Shown in pieces: positions 1-11,761 of a DNA stretch of 64,000 nt. How positions within the stretch are numbered: position 1 is the first letter of the stretch; each line of letters begins with the position of its first letter. Source of the DNA: Lepidonotus clava (Eukaryota; Annelida; Polychaeta; Phyllodocida; Polynoidae); assembly GCA_936440205.1 (NCBI GenBank), contig OW387139.1, positions 26,934,378-26,998,377 of the forward strand, in the 5' to 3' direction. The position numbers were made by a program, and so were the translations under genes. The notes beneath the pieces are model-generated. The model saw only the letters and a list, made by a program, of their open reading frames with translations, was not told the origin of the DNA and made no database searches.

Positions 1-639
1 TAATCCACATGTAGATTACACTAATCCCAGACACCAGGATGAAGTGGTATAAATTGGTTGATAGTTATGTATGGGTCATAACGTCACGTGCGACAGTATT
101 CCATGTTTATGCCTACATATATATGTGTGTGTATATAATTATGTAATTATGTATAAATGTATATGCACCGTTAACCTTTTCACTAGTTTTCGCAGTAGCC
201 ATCTGGGCTAAACCAAATCACAAAGGTACACTATAAGCAATAACCCTCTAATTAGAATCAGGAGACTATGGCTATAGTACATTCATGTTATTGGCAACAA
301 TTTTGCTTTGGAAGTTCATTAAATATATAAGACCACCTTTTAGTTTCAAATTGGTTAAAGTCAAATGAGAAGTTACTTACTGTCACTTACTAAGAACCAA
401 ATATTTTACAAAATATGGTAATCATATGAAATCACACATAAACACTGCATGGGATCTATGTATTGAAATTAGTTTATTAGTTGTTTCCTCGATAAAACAA
501 TCACTCAGTAATACAAATTGAGTCATGGTAGATGTGTATGTCATAAACAAGTGCACCTATAGAGAGCTGGTCACCTATTCATAATACCCTAGAGGCATAA
601 ATACTTGACTTTTATATCTTTTCAGCTAGCGCAAACATA
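1..639. other. No gene recognised; AT-rich flank
   Basis: No open frame or known repeat is supported here. A short TA/TG-rich simple stretch lies near 115-145. The segment may belong to the intron or flank upstream of the amidating-lyase exons, but nothing in it shows that. Confidence 0.5.
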
Positions 640-1715
640 GTGTAGGAATCCATCCTAGGGCCTCTTATTTCATATCATATGTTAATAACCTACTGACCCT
701 GTTGACAAAAATATGCCCAAAATTACGCTGTATGTAGATGACACAGTTATCTACTACTGACAATTAATTTCAATAAGACTAAGCATGTGCTATTCAGCGC
801 AAAATGTGCCAATGTTGGAGCTATTGGTAGATAATCATGTAATAGATACAGTAGAGAATCACAATTATCTAGATGTCCATATTGATCAAGAGCTGAATTT
901 CAATTAAGTTTCTGGATGAAAAGTTTGGAAAAATGAATCTTAGATTATATCATCAGCTGGGAAACATAAGTAAATACATCACCAGTGATATAGCATAAAC
1001 TATATACAAGCAAAGAATATTACCACTGTATGATTATGGTGATTTCATGATTGAATGTGGTACACAGGAAAACATCAGCAAAATAGACTCTCTGCATGAA
1101 AAGGCTATGAAGATTATTGATTATAATTACCACCCTGACATGACTCCTGCAGACCTAACACTACATTATAAACTCAAACCCTTACTACGTAGACGTCATA
1201 AACATAATTGTTCTTTAAAGTATTGACTTATTTAAGATGGTAAACAGCTTGATCAGGTTAGGCCAACTGTCCATTTAAGGAGTAGAAATAAGGTAAAATT
1301 AAAACATCCACTCAGAAACTATGAGAAAATCTTGAAAAGTCCTCTCTATCGAGGAATCAAATTCGGGGATGGATTGGATAAAGATGTATTACGATCGACC
1401 ACAAAAGTCAAATTTAAGTTTGCCATCAATGATATATTCAATTTATGATCTGATAATAAATTGATTAATCAAATGATGGCTCTATCAGAATTCGTTAAAT
1501 TACTCTGGATGGACACTTGACCAAAAATACAAAATATGCTCTAAAATGTTATAACTTATGTATTAATAACAATGTTGACTTATTTCCATCTCATTGCTCT
1601 TCATCATTCTATAGTTAACCTGTAACACTTAAAATAATTGTCTACTGTTTCATTGACTGGAAGAACATGTATATCACGTGAAGCCAATTTGTTAAATAAA
1701 AAACACAAAAAAAAA
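640..1715 (+). mobile_element. Degenerate LINE (non-LTR retrotransposon) 3' fragment with reverse transcriptase remains
   Basis: Conceptual translation, in more than one frame, gives the end of a LINE reverse transcriptase. A block ending ILGPL appears near 640-690. A piece reading FISYVNNLLTL follows one frame over, and then KITLYVDDTVIYY with the catalytic YVDD box at 731-742. A thumb/C-terminal block (LYDYGDFMIECG...KIDSLHEKAMKIIDY) runs in one frame at 1023-1227. A terminal block with RSRNKVKLKHPLRNYE and SPLYRG, typical of CR1/jockey-like ORF2 ends, covers about 1270-1440. An A-rich end (1690-1713) resembles a LINE tail. Several stops and frame changes mean it is dead, and the 5' two thirds of ORF2 is missing. 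Family assignment beyond CR1/jockey-like is a guess. Confidence 0.75.
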
Positions 1716-2534
1716 CACATGTTAAAAACGGCGCTAACAGGTGGAAATTGAGATGGTTGGTCACATTAAACTGACCACCCACGAGGTTGTATAAGGTGCG
1801 GACCTGACGGGCGGCTTACCTGTTTAGTTATGGATCTGGTATGAATGTTCCACCAGAAAACGTACATAACAAACGATTACAAAGTTTGGTACGTTTTTGT
1901 AGCGTATGGCTAAGCAGGATTGGATCTGATCCTTTTTTGTACAATACCCAAATAAAGGTGTTATCATTAACGCGGTGTAATTCGAATGTTGGTGTTGTAT
2001 CCATCTGTGATTTAGGGAATGGTGTAAATACATGAAATAAATGCAAGGACTATACGTGTAAATAAGAACAACTATTCAGCCAAAAATTGTTATTGGCCTT
2101 CAGTTCTACGTATTCCTTTCATCAGGTTGGGGCTACGATGGGGAAATCAATACGTCTTCATATTTCAGGACGTCCTGTTATTCTGGGACATTCCGTGGGA
2201 CAATTCATCAGTTCGTACCGTTTTAGCAGGACTGTCATGATATTATATTTTGTTAGTGAGACCTGCAACTGTAACTCTTCTGTACTGTAGTAAGGAATAA
2301 ACAGATTGACAAGATGGCTGTTACTACTAGTCAGATTTCATGTTTCTCTCAGTTTGATTTCATGTGTAAAATGATCACATATGACAAGGACGAGCTATTT
2401 TCCCGTGTTAGCCCTAACCTGTTCGTCCCTAGCTGATTTCTCTAATTAATCCTTTTCTGCCAATTATCCTTCTAATTCAGTCAATGCTTTGCCTCCAACA
2501 GCTTCCACTCATTTAACGTTTTCTTCAATTGCAG
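1716..2534. other. Non-coding stretch upstream of first visible lyase exon
   Basis: Short open frames on both strands show no recognisable protein. The last bases (2521-2534) form a good splice acceptor, so at least the 3' part is probably intron of the amidating-lyase gene. The initiator exon was not found between 1 and 2534. Confidence 0.5.
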
Positions 2535-5500
2535 AGAGGAATCGTAGATGGTTACGACAGTGACTACCTGCCCGACCTCTACGACTTTGCCCGTAAAGGG
2601 GCGGCGGGGTACGCCAAAGGCTACCTCGTCGACGACTCCGAACTCCAGGGTCGTCTCAAACTGGTGCGTCGCTGGCCGAGGACCCCCCTGAAGGTAGGCC
2701 AGGTCGGCGGGCTGGCCGTCGAACAAAACGGCGACGTCAGCGTCTTTCACCGCGGCAGCCGCAAGTGGGAGGACGACACGTGAGTGGGGCTTTTCACTGA
2801 AGCACTGACAGTTGACGCCCTTCTCCTCCTGGGAGAAAGGGCTATTGATTGGCTCTAATTTGAAGGGGGTTTCTTACTTCAAGATGAAAAGGGCCATTAA
2901 ACGTCTCGTGTCAAGCTATCATGTGTTTCACAGAAGACGTGGTCGATGAAATTCCCTTTTATATAGTCTTGTGAAGAGTTTGGCTGAGACCAGTTGCTGT
3001 AGGGAGCTCTTGACTGGCATCAAAGACACGCTTTTATAGGTGGATTGTCCAAAGCAAAACGAATGAGTTCAAATGAAAGTCATTACCCTACTTCTTCTAA
3101 AATGATGTCCTTTCGCATGTTGCTGCCTACATACTGAGCTTTCTTCAGATCTTACCAAGAACCAGCAAAATAGGCCATAACCAACCTGTCCATCTGGCTG
3201 CTGTTTTTTTAAACTGCTTTCAAAAGGACCTGTGGGAACCAGCAAATTGGGTCATGACCCCATTCCTTAGTTCCAGCCTCATCCTCCATGGTGTAGTGGT
3301 TATATAAGACCTTCACCTCCAAACCCAAAGGTCGTGGATTCGAATCCTGGTGTATATCAAAGAGCCAATCTGTGATAAAGTGGTGCCAACAATCATAGTC
3401 TGCCATATATACTTATTAGACAGTAGATGAGGAATCACATCAGGAGGTTGAACATTGCAGATATGAAACCCTTCTTGGAACTTAGGTAGGCTATAGATAG
3501 GATATGTACTCTAAACTCTCGATATCCACTCTTATACCTTAATAGATCACAACTAAAATAATGATTATAATGGGAGTCTGTCTTTCAGTTAGCATTTTTA
3601 ACCTCTAAACATGATGCCACATCGGAGCCAGTGAGCATATATATAAAAGGCAATTAGCCTATCTTTGCTGGTGTATCTGACAGCAATTTAAACATGTATG
3701 CCGACATTTGGGAAATATCTACATGTCTTCATTAAAACTAATAAAGGGCAATAGTATACTAACATTTCTATCACTTAAATGTTTTGTGCGGCGGGAACAT
3801 TCAGAGAGTTGATTATCTTTAGGTCTTACCATTAGTGTTAACTAGGGTCCAGGTGGCACATTTACGTGCACGATACACGAAGTAACACAAATCATTTGAG
3901 CATGGGAGTCATGTATATAACCAACGCGATACTAATATTCTAATATTCACACCATATATATATATATGTTTGAAATAATAAACAAAATGTTTAGACTCAT
4001 GTATAACCAATACGATACCAGTTTATGTATCATATCAGACTGATGTATATAACAAAATACAATACTAGTATTCGGACCATTTCAGACTGATTATACTCAT
4101 GTATGACCAATTCAATACTAGTATACAGATCATAGTTTAACGATTACGGTACTAGTAATTCCCTGATATACAATCATGCTCTGTGGATTATTTTTGGCAG
4201 AACATGTACATATATCAACTCCAGGCTCTAAACCTGCACTCTTTGGGAGCTGACATCATGGCTTAAGACGTGGCTGAAGTCATGGCTGACATCAGGGATG
4301 TACAGGCATCCATGCTGCTTCTCTCATTATTCTTAGCGTCGGTATTTCTACCCAAAGCGGTGTCAGCAAATCCAAGGTGCAAGGTATCGCTATAGGCCTA
4401 CACGTTGTGCACATGGCGTCACAATAGCCATAAAGGAGCCAGAAAGGAACTGGGTGTCATCTTGGTGATCAATTTAGAACTCTTGTTATAAATACTTCCA
4501 TAGTCATGTATATGAATCTCTATGATACTTCAAACACATTTAGAACATTTATTTTTGTTACATTTATCTGAAATAACCATATGATATCATAATGAACAAC
4601 TTGTAATTCATGATTTCTTGATTCAAGTAATAGCCATGGGGTCATGAAGAGCACACGATGATCAAAAAAAGTGGTCACGTAACCACGGCTGCACAAGGTC
4701 TAATCAACTTCCAGTAAATAATTCTATTATATTAATAGCTAAAACATCATTTCTAAATCATGTTAAGCATGCCGTCAGTCTGTTTGTCTAGTGGCAAGAA
4801 CTGGTAGGTGATATTTGAGGTTTAAATCTTACCTGACTACAGCCTCACGCACCTTCAAGGCACATGTTTATCATCAGGGGCAGGAAGGCCCAGACATCAT
4901 CTAGGCCTCGTCTAGTACCTCTGACCTTTCAGTGGGAGAACCGGGCCAAAAAGACAGCCATGAAGTTGCCTAAAGTATTCCCCCCTGCCGCCCTCCGGGG
5001 CAGGGGTGGGAGGGGGATACAGGTGGCATGGGGTCGGAGAGGTGGGGGCGAAGGGTGGGAGTAGGGGTGGGGGTAAGGAGTCTCCCTGGGCCACAGGGTC
5101 AGCAGGTATCAGTAGAATCCAGCAGACCCCACCCCTGGCCCGGTTACATGGTTACTATAGTGACAAGGATAAGGTACTATGAGACTGAGCTCCATCAGTT
5201 GATGGGAGCATGCTACAACATGATATGCCAATCAAAAGGATTGTGTTGACCTGTGGCCACCCTTTGATTAGTTTATATGCTTTTGACATTGACATTCTTT
5301 TATTGATATTTATTATTTTGATATTATGCATGTATACACATGTGGGTCATAAATAGAGATATTTCATTACGATTACTTAAGGCGGCTGGCCGTAATTTTA
5401 CAAAAAAAATAAATTAATATTACAGAATAGCAACGTTTCCCTCCCCCTTCCAGGTTTAACCATGACCACACCTTTAAGCACCGAGAACTCGGCCCCATCC

Positions 5501-6491
5501 CCGAGGCCACCATCGCCGTCCTCGAACCTGAGTCGGGATCAGTTAGGAACTATTGGGGCGACCATCTGTAAGTATATCGCTTACTTGCGTTTACCTAACA
5601 TTTGCATCTGAAAAGATGAAGTCAATCAGTTAGCAGTTTCCTGCTACAAGTATCACTTGTTCCTTTCCTTTTAATTAGTCATCCATAATTTCGGACTACA
5701 TCTCTGCCATCCCGCTAACACAACCTATATTTTCACAACTCCGAACTTGTTCTTTGAAATGCATGAGGGATTAAGTAAATTTTAGCTATTCCATATCGTG
5801 AAAATAGACAATGACATAGAATTAGCTCCCAGATTTCTCAAATTGCTTTTATATAGAATATGGACTCCTTACTCTGGTATTTTGAACGGAAAACGAGTGC
5901 CAATTGAGACAGAAGGCACCGACCTGTGCTTATAACATTTGCTTTTATTTCAATTACTTGGTTTGCAGGTTTTACCTACCCCATGGTATCACCGTTGACT
6001 CTCAGGGCAATTACTGGGTGACAGATGTGGCCATGCATCAGGTATTTAAGTTTACACCTGGCCAATTGGACAAGCCGGCGCTGTCCTTGGGCAAGGCCTT
6101 CGAACCGGCCAAGAACGACGACGACATAAGTCGCTTCTGTAAACCCACCGACGTGGTCGTCGCCTCCGACGGCACCGTGTTTGTGGCCGATGGGTAAGAA
6201 ACGAGCGCTGTCTTTTTAATTCGATCGCATAATTGTTAGCCTTAAAAACCGTACCCTCCTATGCCATATCTGAAGAATGGTCTTTCAAGGGGAATTCGTA
6301 TCTATCACTTATCGAATTTTGCAAGAGAAGTATTAATTTTATTGCTAATTGAACCACTCACCATTGCTCATCTGTAGTCTATTACGTAACCTGTATTACA
6401 GGAATACTACTCATGTATGTAGCCTATGTTTAAACGACTGAAGATGCTGGAAGACCTGCATATACATGAATTGTCTAAAAAAGTGTTTTTC

Positions 6492-6523
<32 letters not shown>

Positions 6524-8383
6524 AGAAACGGTTTAACATTATCATCTGTTCTTGTAGGTACTGCCGTAGCCGCATCATGAAGTTTGACGCTAACGGCACC
6601 TTGGTGGGTAAGTTCGGGGACGACGAGTTCGACGTGCCCCACAGCCTGGCCCTGGCCGAGGACCTCGACCTCCTCTGTGTGGCCGACAGGGAGAATCTCA
6701 GGTGAGGCCCCTAACACGTCATCAATTTGACAAGTTTCAAGTATCCATGTTCACGCGTTACAATGAAATATAATTTTCAGATGTGACACTGTGTAGAAGG
6801 CTATAATGTTCTAAGACAGTGAAGTACACGTATCATTGAAAATACATGAATTAATTTTTCTTCTCGGGTTCGCCATTCACTTTACGCATTCTTGACTTAC
6901 ATATAAACGGCTGCTCTATTGTAGGATCATGTGCTTTAACGCTGGTCTCAAAGACCCACGTGAGTTCGGAACCCCCGACAGAGAGTACACCGACTACAAC
7001 TTGGGCCGCGTCTACGCCATCGACTACAGCCCCAAGGGTAAGTGCTTCGATGTCTAGGCAGGCCACAACTTCAGTAGAACATATTGAAAAACTATTTTAC
7101 TGGAAATGAATATGGTAATTTCACCAATTTCTCATACGCGACACAATTACCACACCTTAAACAAACTTTGTTGCGATAAGAACTAAGCAGCATATCATAT
7201 AACATTTCAATAAGTTATAGATATTGGTAACTAAAAAATGGCCCTGTTTGTTTCTTTCCGTAAGATGGTTTCCTGTACGGGGTGGGGTGGCAGGAGGACC
7301 ACACCGGCACCGGCCAAGGCTTCACCATTGACCTACAGGAGGACTCCAAGTTTAAGACTGACATCCTCAGCTACTGGAAGACGGGCAAACAGGTGAGAGG
7401 ACCGGCGCATGTATTTCAAATATAGGGCCTAACCATTTGATTTTTATCCGGGGGATTTCCGCTATTCGATTAGACTTCTCTCAATAACATTCGTAATAGG
7501 GTGTACTAATTGAATGGCCCTATGCTTATCTTTACTCAGGCTATAAACCTTTTAATTATGATTATGATCATCTTCAATCATATGTATTACTATGTTAATA
7601 AGTATTGCAAACACATGTTCAGAAAATCATTGTTACAAATAATTATGGTGAAAAGGGGTTTCGTGGATACTGTCATATTGTTATTAACTAATAGGCTATA
7701 TTAACATGATGTGCAAGTGTTGTATGTCATATAATGTAAGTGTTAATATCAATATAGTTATGTAATGTGAAATGTTATATGGAATCTTTAGTGAAATGGT
7801 TATTACAGTGATTTACATCTACAATAATAATATAGTATGTGCATAGCAAGAATCAGAACTATGATATTAATGATTCATTTGGAACCAACAGACCTATGCA
7901 AATAATACGGCAAGACATAATTATGTCTTGTCATATTATTATTTGCATAGGTCAGTTGATATTGCGTTTTTGGATGAGTGTTCTTATTCAGAAACCCTTG
8001 CATCTCAGAAAAAAACACCGCAAATAACAGATGTGACGCCAAGTGATTATAAACATGATTATATTATGGACACGACATTACGATTAGTTATCTAATTGCC
8101 ATTTGCCTGTCGCCAGGGCTTCCTGGAGCCGCACGCGCTGGCCGTGTCGCCGGACGGGGGGTCGGTCTACGTCGGCGAGATCCACGAGGAGGAGGGCCGG
8201 AAAAACGTGTGGAAGTTCGAGAAGGTAGACGGCAGCCAGAACCAGCAGCCCGGCTTTGAGTTCGTCGACGGCGACGAGGACGACGATGAAGATGACGACG
8301 ATGAAGAAGATGAGGAGGAAGAGGAGCAGGGGGAGAAGGGCGACGTGGGGGTCGACCACGGCGACAAGCATGAGGAACATTAA
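2535..8383 (+). CDS. PAL: Peptidyl-alpha-hydroxyglycine alpha-amidating lyase (PAL), 3' seven coding exons
   Basis: PAL cleaves peptidyl-alpha-hydroxyglycine to amidated peptide plus glyoxylate, the last step of neuropeptide amidation in the secretory pathway. Exons by GT/AG and phase: 2535-2779, 5454-5567, 5969-6193, 6558-6701, 6925-7037, 7265-7392 and 8117-8383 (stop TAA). They give 411 residues in one frame. Visible beta-propeller motifs: FHRG (Arg73), YLPHG (zinc His125), Cys177-Cys197 with GYC (catalytic Tyr196), VPHSLAL (zinc His223), CVADRE...C (Cys235, Arg239, Cys246) and EPHALAV (zinc His329), in the order known for PAM/PAL. Residues 1-55 form an Asp/Tyr-rich lead-in. The end is an Asp/Glu-run tail with no membrane segment. 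Initiator Met, signal peptide and any PHM (monooxygenase) domain are not in the window, so it is either a standalone PAL or the 3' half of a bifunctional PAM gene. Where vertebrate PAM has Met two residues before the last zinc His (from memory), this protein has Glu. Confidence 0.92.
3281..3420 (+). repeat. tRNA-derived SINE in PAL intron 1
   Basis: A pol III-type A box (TGGTGTAGTGG, 3289-3299) and a perfect palindromic B box (GGATTCGAATCC, 3336-3347) are spaced as in a tRNA. The cloverleaf is degenerate and is followed by an unrelated body, the signature of a tRNA-derived SINE rather than a functional tRNA. The 3' end is approximate. Confidence 0.6.
6491..6523 (+). repeat. (CAA)n microsatellite in PAL intron 3
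   Basis: About eleven uninterrupted CAA triplets sit just upstream of the acceptor of the exon starting at 6558. They lie in the intron and are not translated in the gene model. Confidence 0.9.
7891..7953. repeat. 63-bp near-perfect palindrome with octamer motifs in PAL intron 6
   Basis: The arms GACCTATGCAAATAATA and its complement pair around a centre near 7921, with one small internal mismatch region. Each arm carries a POU octamer (ATGCAAAT at about 7896 and ATTTGCAT at about 7942). It could be a MITE remnant, a cruciform or an inverted pair of POU sites. Confidence 0.7.
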
Positions 8384-10189
8384 ACTAGTACTAAATCGGC
8401 GCGACTCTGGATACGTATCACACAGAAGAGGCATCGTCCTAACCCACCCATGTTCCTTTGTGTTCCGTTTCATCAAACCTGTGACAATCTAAAGAGAAAC
8501 AGTTGGTGTACATCCGTAGTGACAATTACCTGTTGATAACTAAAGCATTGTACAACATTCGAAAAAAAAGAGGAATGATGATTGACATATGGGTTCTTAT
8601 TACTACAGAAAATATTCCCTAGCATAGAATTTATAATCTATTGGCCGTTCAGTGTTATAACTTGATGTTTGTTTATTATAAAAGAAAGTCAGTAGTATAG
8701 GCATTAACACCTATTATGAATGATAAGCACAGCGGCACATTTATGTGCAGATATACACTGTTGTTAGATACGTTACTGTACATATACAACTACCGCAACT
8801 GGACAGTCAGTTAAATAGATGGAAGCGACCGCCTGTGATTTAAGTAAAGCTCGGGATTTTCAATGGAGGACGAGAAAGATTTAATCTTTTAATAGTTACT
8901 TTGTGAATTCACAACCTCTGTTACTAAGATGCAATTGTTAAGTATAAGAAATGGTGTAGGAGAATTCCGACCGACTCGTGACATATGGATAACGAACGAA
9001 GTATTCAATGACATCTTGCTAAAGTTCACTAATACATTATGCAAAAAGATAAGAAAAAGAAAGGAACGACCAAGAAAGTAATTGTTACAATGAAATAATC
9101 TCTTCTTGTGTCGAATAAGGGATCAAATTCTTGTTCTCACCTTTCGAGGACTTTGTCCATTTCTTTTCGTGCACTTTCTCAGAGTTACCTTTGGTATTTC
9201 CACGTCATTCGACTACTTTACCTATTCCACTAACTGTACTGGGACATAGCTTCTAGCTACAGATTCGGGAGGAACTAGAACGCTTCTGTGGCCAACTAAC
9301 GTACTTAATGAGAAGTTGACATGTTCTGCATACATTACCATATCAGTGTCACAAGACAGGTACTTATTATCTCGTTATTGATATCATTAAGATAGTACCA
9401 ATAGATCTATAGACGTAGGGTTCCGTCATATTTTGTATATGTTGATCTGTAGTAGACGGTGCGTATCGGTGTCCCCTCCCTTCATATCCATTAGTGTCAC
9501 ATTATCTCCCATTTTTATATCGCAGTTTTCCAAAGATCTCAGAAGACATGCACTGTCTCGTCCACCACTCGGTCTGAACCTCCAGAGGGGGGTGTGAGCA
9601 CATGGTACCATGGTTTGTGAGCAGCTCACCCAGTAGCACCGCAATGCCATCTGGTGGGAAGGATGCAGACTATAGAACTAAGGGAACGCCACGTAGCGGA
9701 TAATATTATAACTCTGGTGTGCTATTACATGTATACAAAGGTAGGAGATGTATGGAACAAACCTGGTGCTTTGTGCTTTACCTCCTTCTGCCTGGCGATG
9801 GAACAAGTGGAAAGGACAGCGTGCACTTTGAACAGAATTGTGTGTAGTAGGAACAACTTTTTACTCGTAGTAGATGGTTCCCACGTCTTTTTATTCTGTG
9901 TTTTAAACCTGTGTAGAATTTTCCCTTCCAGTTACTGCCTTTTCCCTGTTGCTCGCCACCCGCCCGGGACACCGATGGTAGATGTAGCCGACCACTCACC
10001 TCCCACATCACCATGCCTTGTACATTCGATGTCATGATATTAGAATGTGTATATAAAGAACGAAAAGGACATATTTTTGTCTCATCGCGGATATTTGTGC
10101 GTGTATACATGTATAGATGAGAATGGATTAAAGCAACTTTTGCTCCAGACATCTCTTTGTTCTACTGACCAGTACTACATGTTTACGAT
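8384..10189. other. PAL 3' UTR and intergenic DNA, no further gene
   Basis: No canonical AATAAA was found soon after the PAL stop, so the transcript end is unknown. Around 9541-9660 the composition becomes GC-richer, with one GAGCAGCTC site (9619-9627). No exon is supported. Confidence 0.45.
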
Positions 10190-10475
10190 TCTAGGACAAC
10201 TATCCCGGGGACAACTATCCCAGAGACAACTACCCCTAAGGACAACTACCCCTAGGGACCCTATGGGGAGGACGACTACCTCTATAGGGTAACTACCCCT
10301 TTAGGACAACTACCTCTATGAATAGGACAACTGTACACCTCTAGATAGTACAATTGCCCCTTTAGGCCAATTACCCATACAGATAGGACAACTACCCCTA
10401 TTGGTAGGACAATTACCCCTATAAAAGGACAATTACCCCCATTGGTAGGACAACTACCCCTATGATAGGACAATA
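10190..10475 (+). repeat. Degenerate minisatellite, unit about 16-20 bp
   Basis: Roughly fifteen imperfect copies of a unit like GGACAACTACCCCTAT follow each other with small length changes. The copies are clearly diverged from one another. No inverted counterpart was seen nearby, unlike the array at 10819-11752. Confidence 0.85.
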
Positions 10476-10818
10476 CCTAATGTATTGTGTAAAGACCGAA
10501 GTCTCTGCCGAGTAAAATAGGTCTATACATTAACAGTTCTATTTTGTAATGAAATTCTAAATTGTCTTGCACATCCCATCATCCTTGTAAACTTGTATGT
10601 ATTCTATGCAAGACGGGAAAGAAAATAGTTGTTTGATGCGTTCGACTGGAAAGGTTATATTCAAGAAGGAGCAAAATTAATAGTTGGCATTGTGAACCAC
10701 ACATCTCGTCGCCAACTTGACTGTCTATTTGAAATGGAATAAGTAATAAAGGACAGGAACACCTCTAGAATAGGCATGTCAATAATCTCTTTCAGCTTTG
10801 ATATGAGGTGCTGGATAA

Positions 10819-11752
10819 GGTTCTAGGTATTTTGCCCCCCGGACCTTTGCCCCCGGACTTTTGCCCCTTGGACTTTTGCCCCCTGGACTTTTGCCCCCTG
10901 CTCATTTGCCCCCCAGGACTTTTGCCCCTGGTCTTTTGCCCCCTAGGACTTTTGCCCCCAGGACTTTTGCCCCCTGATTAATGTAAGAACTAAAGCCAAA
11001 CACGCCTAGGCTACATTATATAATTATTTTGGTATCATTGTAGTAAGTTTAGGTGGCACCTGATATCAACAAGTTCAATAGGAATAAATTTTAAAAAAGA
11101 CAGAAATGTAAATACACAAATATAGAAAATTTATTATAAATAATTGAATAAATACAAATGCATAATGTAGAGTAGATGTCAGGCAGGTGCAGATGTCAGT
11201 GATGTCAGACTGTAGACCTTGAGGTTGTTGATGCCGGATTGATAATGACAGAATAAGCTCATGACAGCCCCTTATATACCCAGGCCTAGCAGGGACACCC
11301 TGGGGCCATCCTAGTCACATGGGGGGGGGGTGGTCTCTGAGTCGCTGGGGGAGGGGGAGGGACTCTGAATCACTCAAGGGCGCCAGAACTTGGTTCACCT
11401 TGGTTCAGCTTGGGTCAAATAAAAAAGGTTCTTGGTTTAGCTTGGTTCAGCTTGGTTCAAATAAAAAAAGGTTCAAATTTGTCTTAGAATTATGATTTGA
11501 ACCCAAAGATCAACTGATTCTTTCTCAAACCAGAGTGAACAAATGTTCAACAAAACCTCAAACCATAATATGGGGGCAAAAGACCGGGGGCAAAAGACCT
11601 GGGGGGCAAAAGACCTGGGGGGCAAAAGCCTGGGGGGCAAAAGACCTGGGGGGGCAAATGAACGGGGGGCAAAAGTCCAGGGGGGCAAAAGTCCAGGGGG
11701 CAAAGGTCCAGGGGGCAAAGGTCTGGGGCGGGGGGGGAAGAGACCTGTCACC
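10819..11752. mobile_element. Foldback (TU-like) transposon with minisatellite arms
   Basis: A left array of TTTTGCCCCC-(T)GGAC units (about 10833-10977) faces a right array of the complementary GGGGGCAAAAGTCC units (about 11573-11733), separated by about 600 bp of unrelated sequence. The outermost ends, GGTTCTAGGT on the left and the complement of ACCTGTCACC on the right, match at about 14 of 20 positions. The pair is flanked by the identical 9-mer GCTGGATAA at 10810-10818 and 11753-11761, a convincing target duplication. The interior holds no ORF of note, only tandem CTTGGTTCAG and CAAATAAAAAAGGTTC pieces near 11390-11475. Foldback elements with short tandem repeats in the inverted arms are known from sea urchin (TU elements) and Drosophila (FB). 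Confidence 0.8.
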
Positions 11753-11761
11753 GCTGGATAA

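Noticed and set aside
3281-3360. Functional tRNA gene
   Set aside because: A and B boxes are present but the acceptor stem does not pair and a SINE body follows.
9541-9660. GAGCTGCTC read as a coding Glu-Leu-Leu motif shared between islands
   Set aside because: Neighbouring residues do not match between islands beyond the 9-mer itself, and orientation is mixed.
10190-10475. Arm of a second foldback element
   Set aside because: No inverted partner array or flanking duplication was found in the window.
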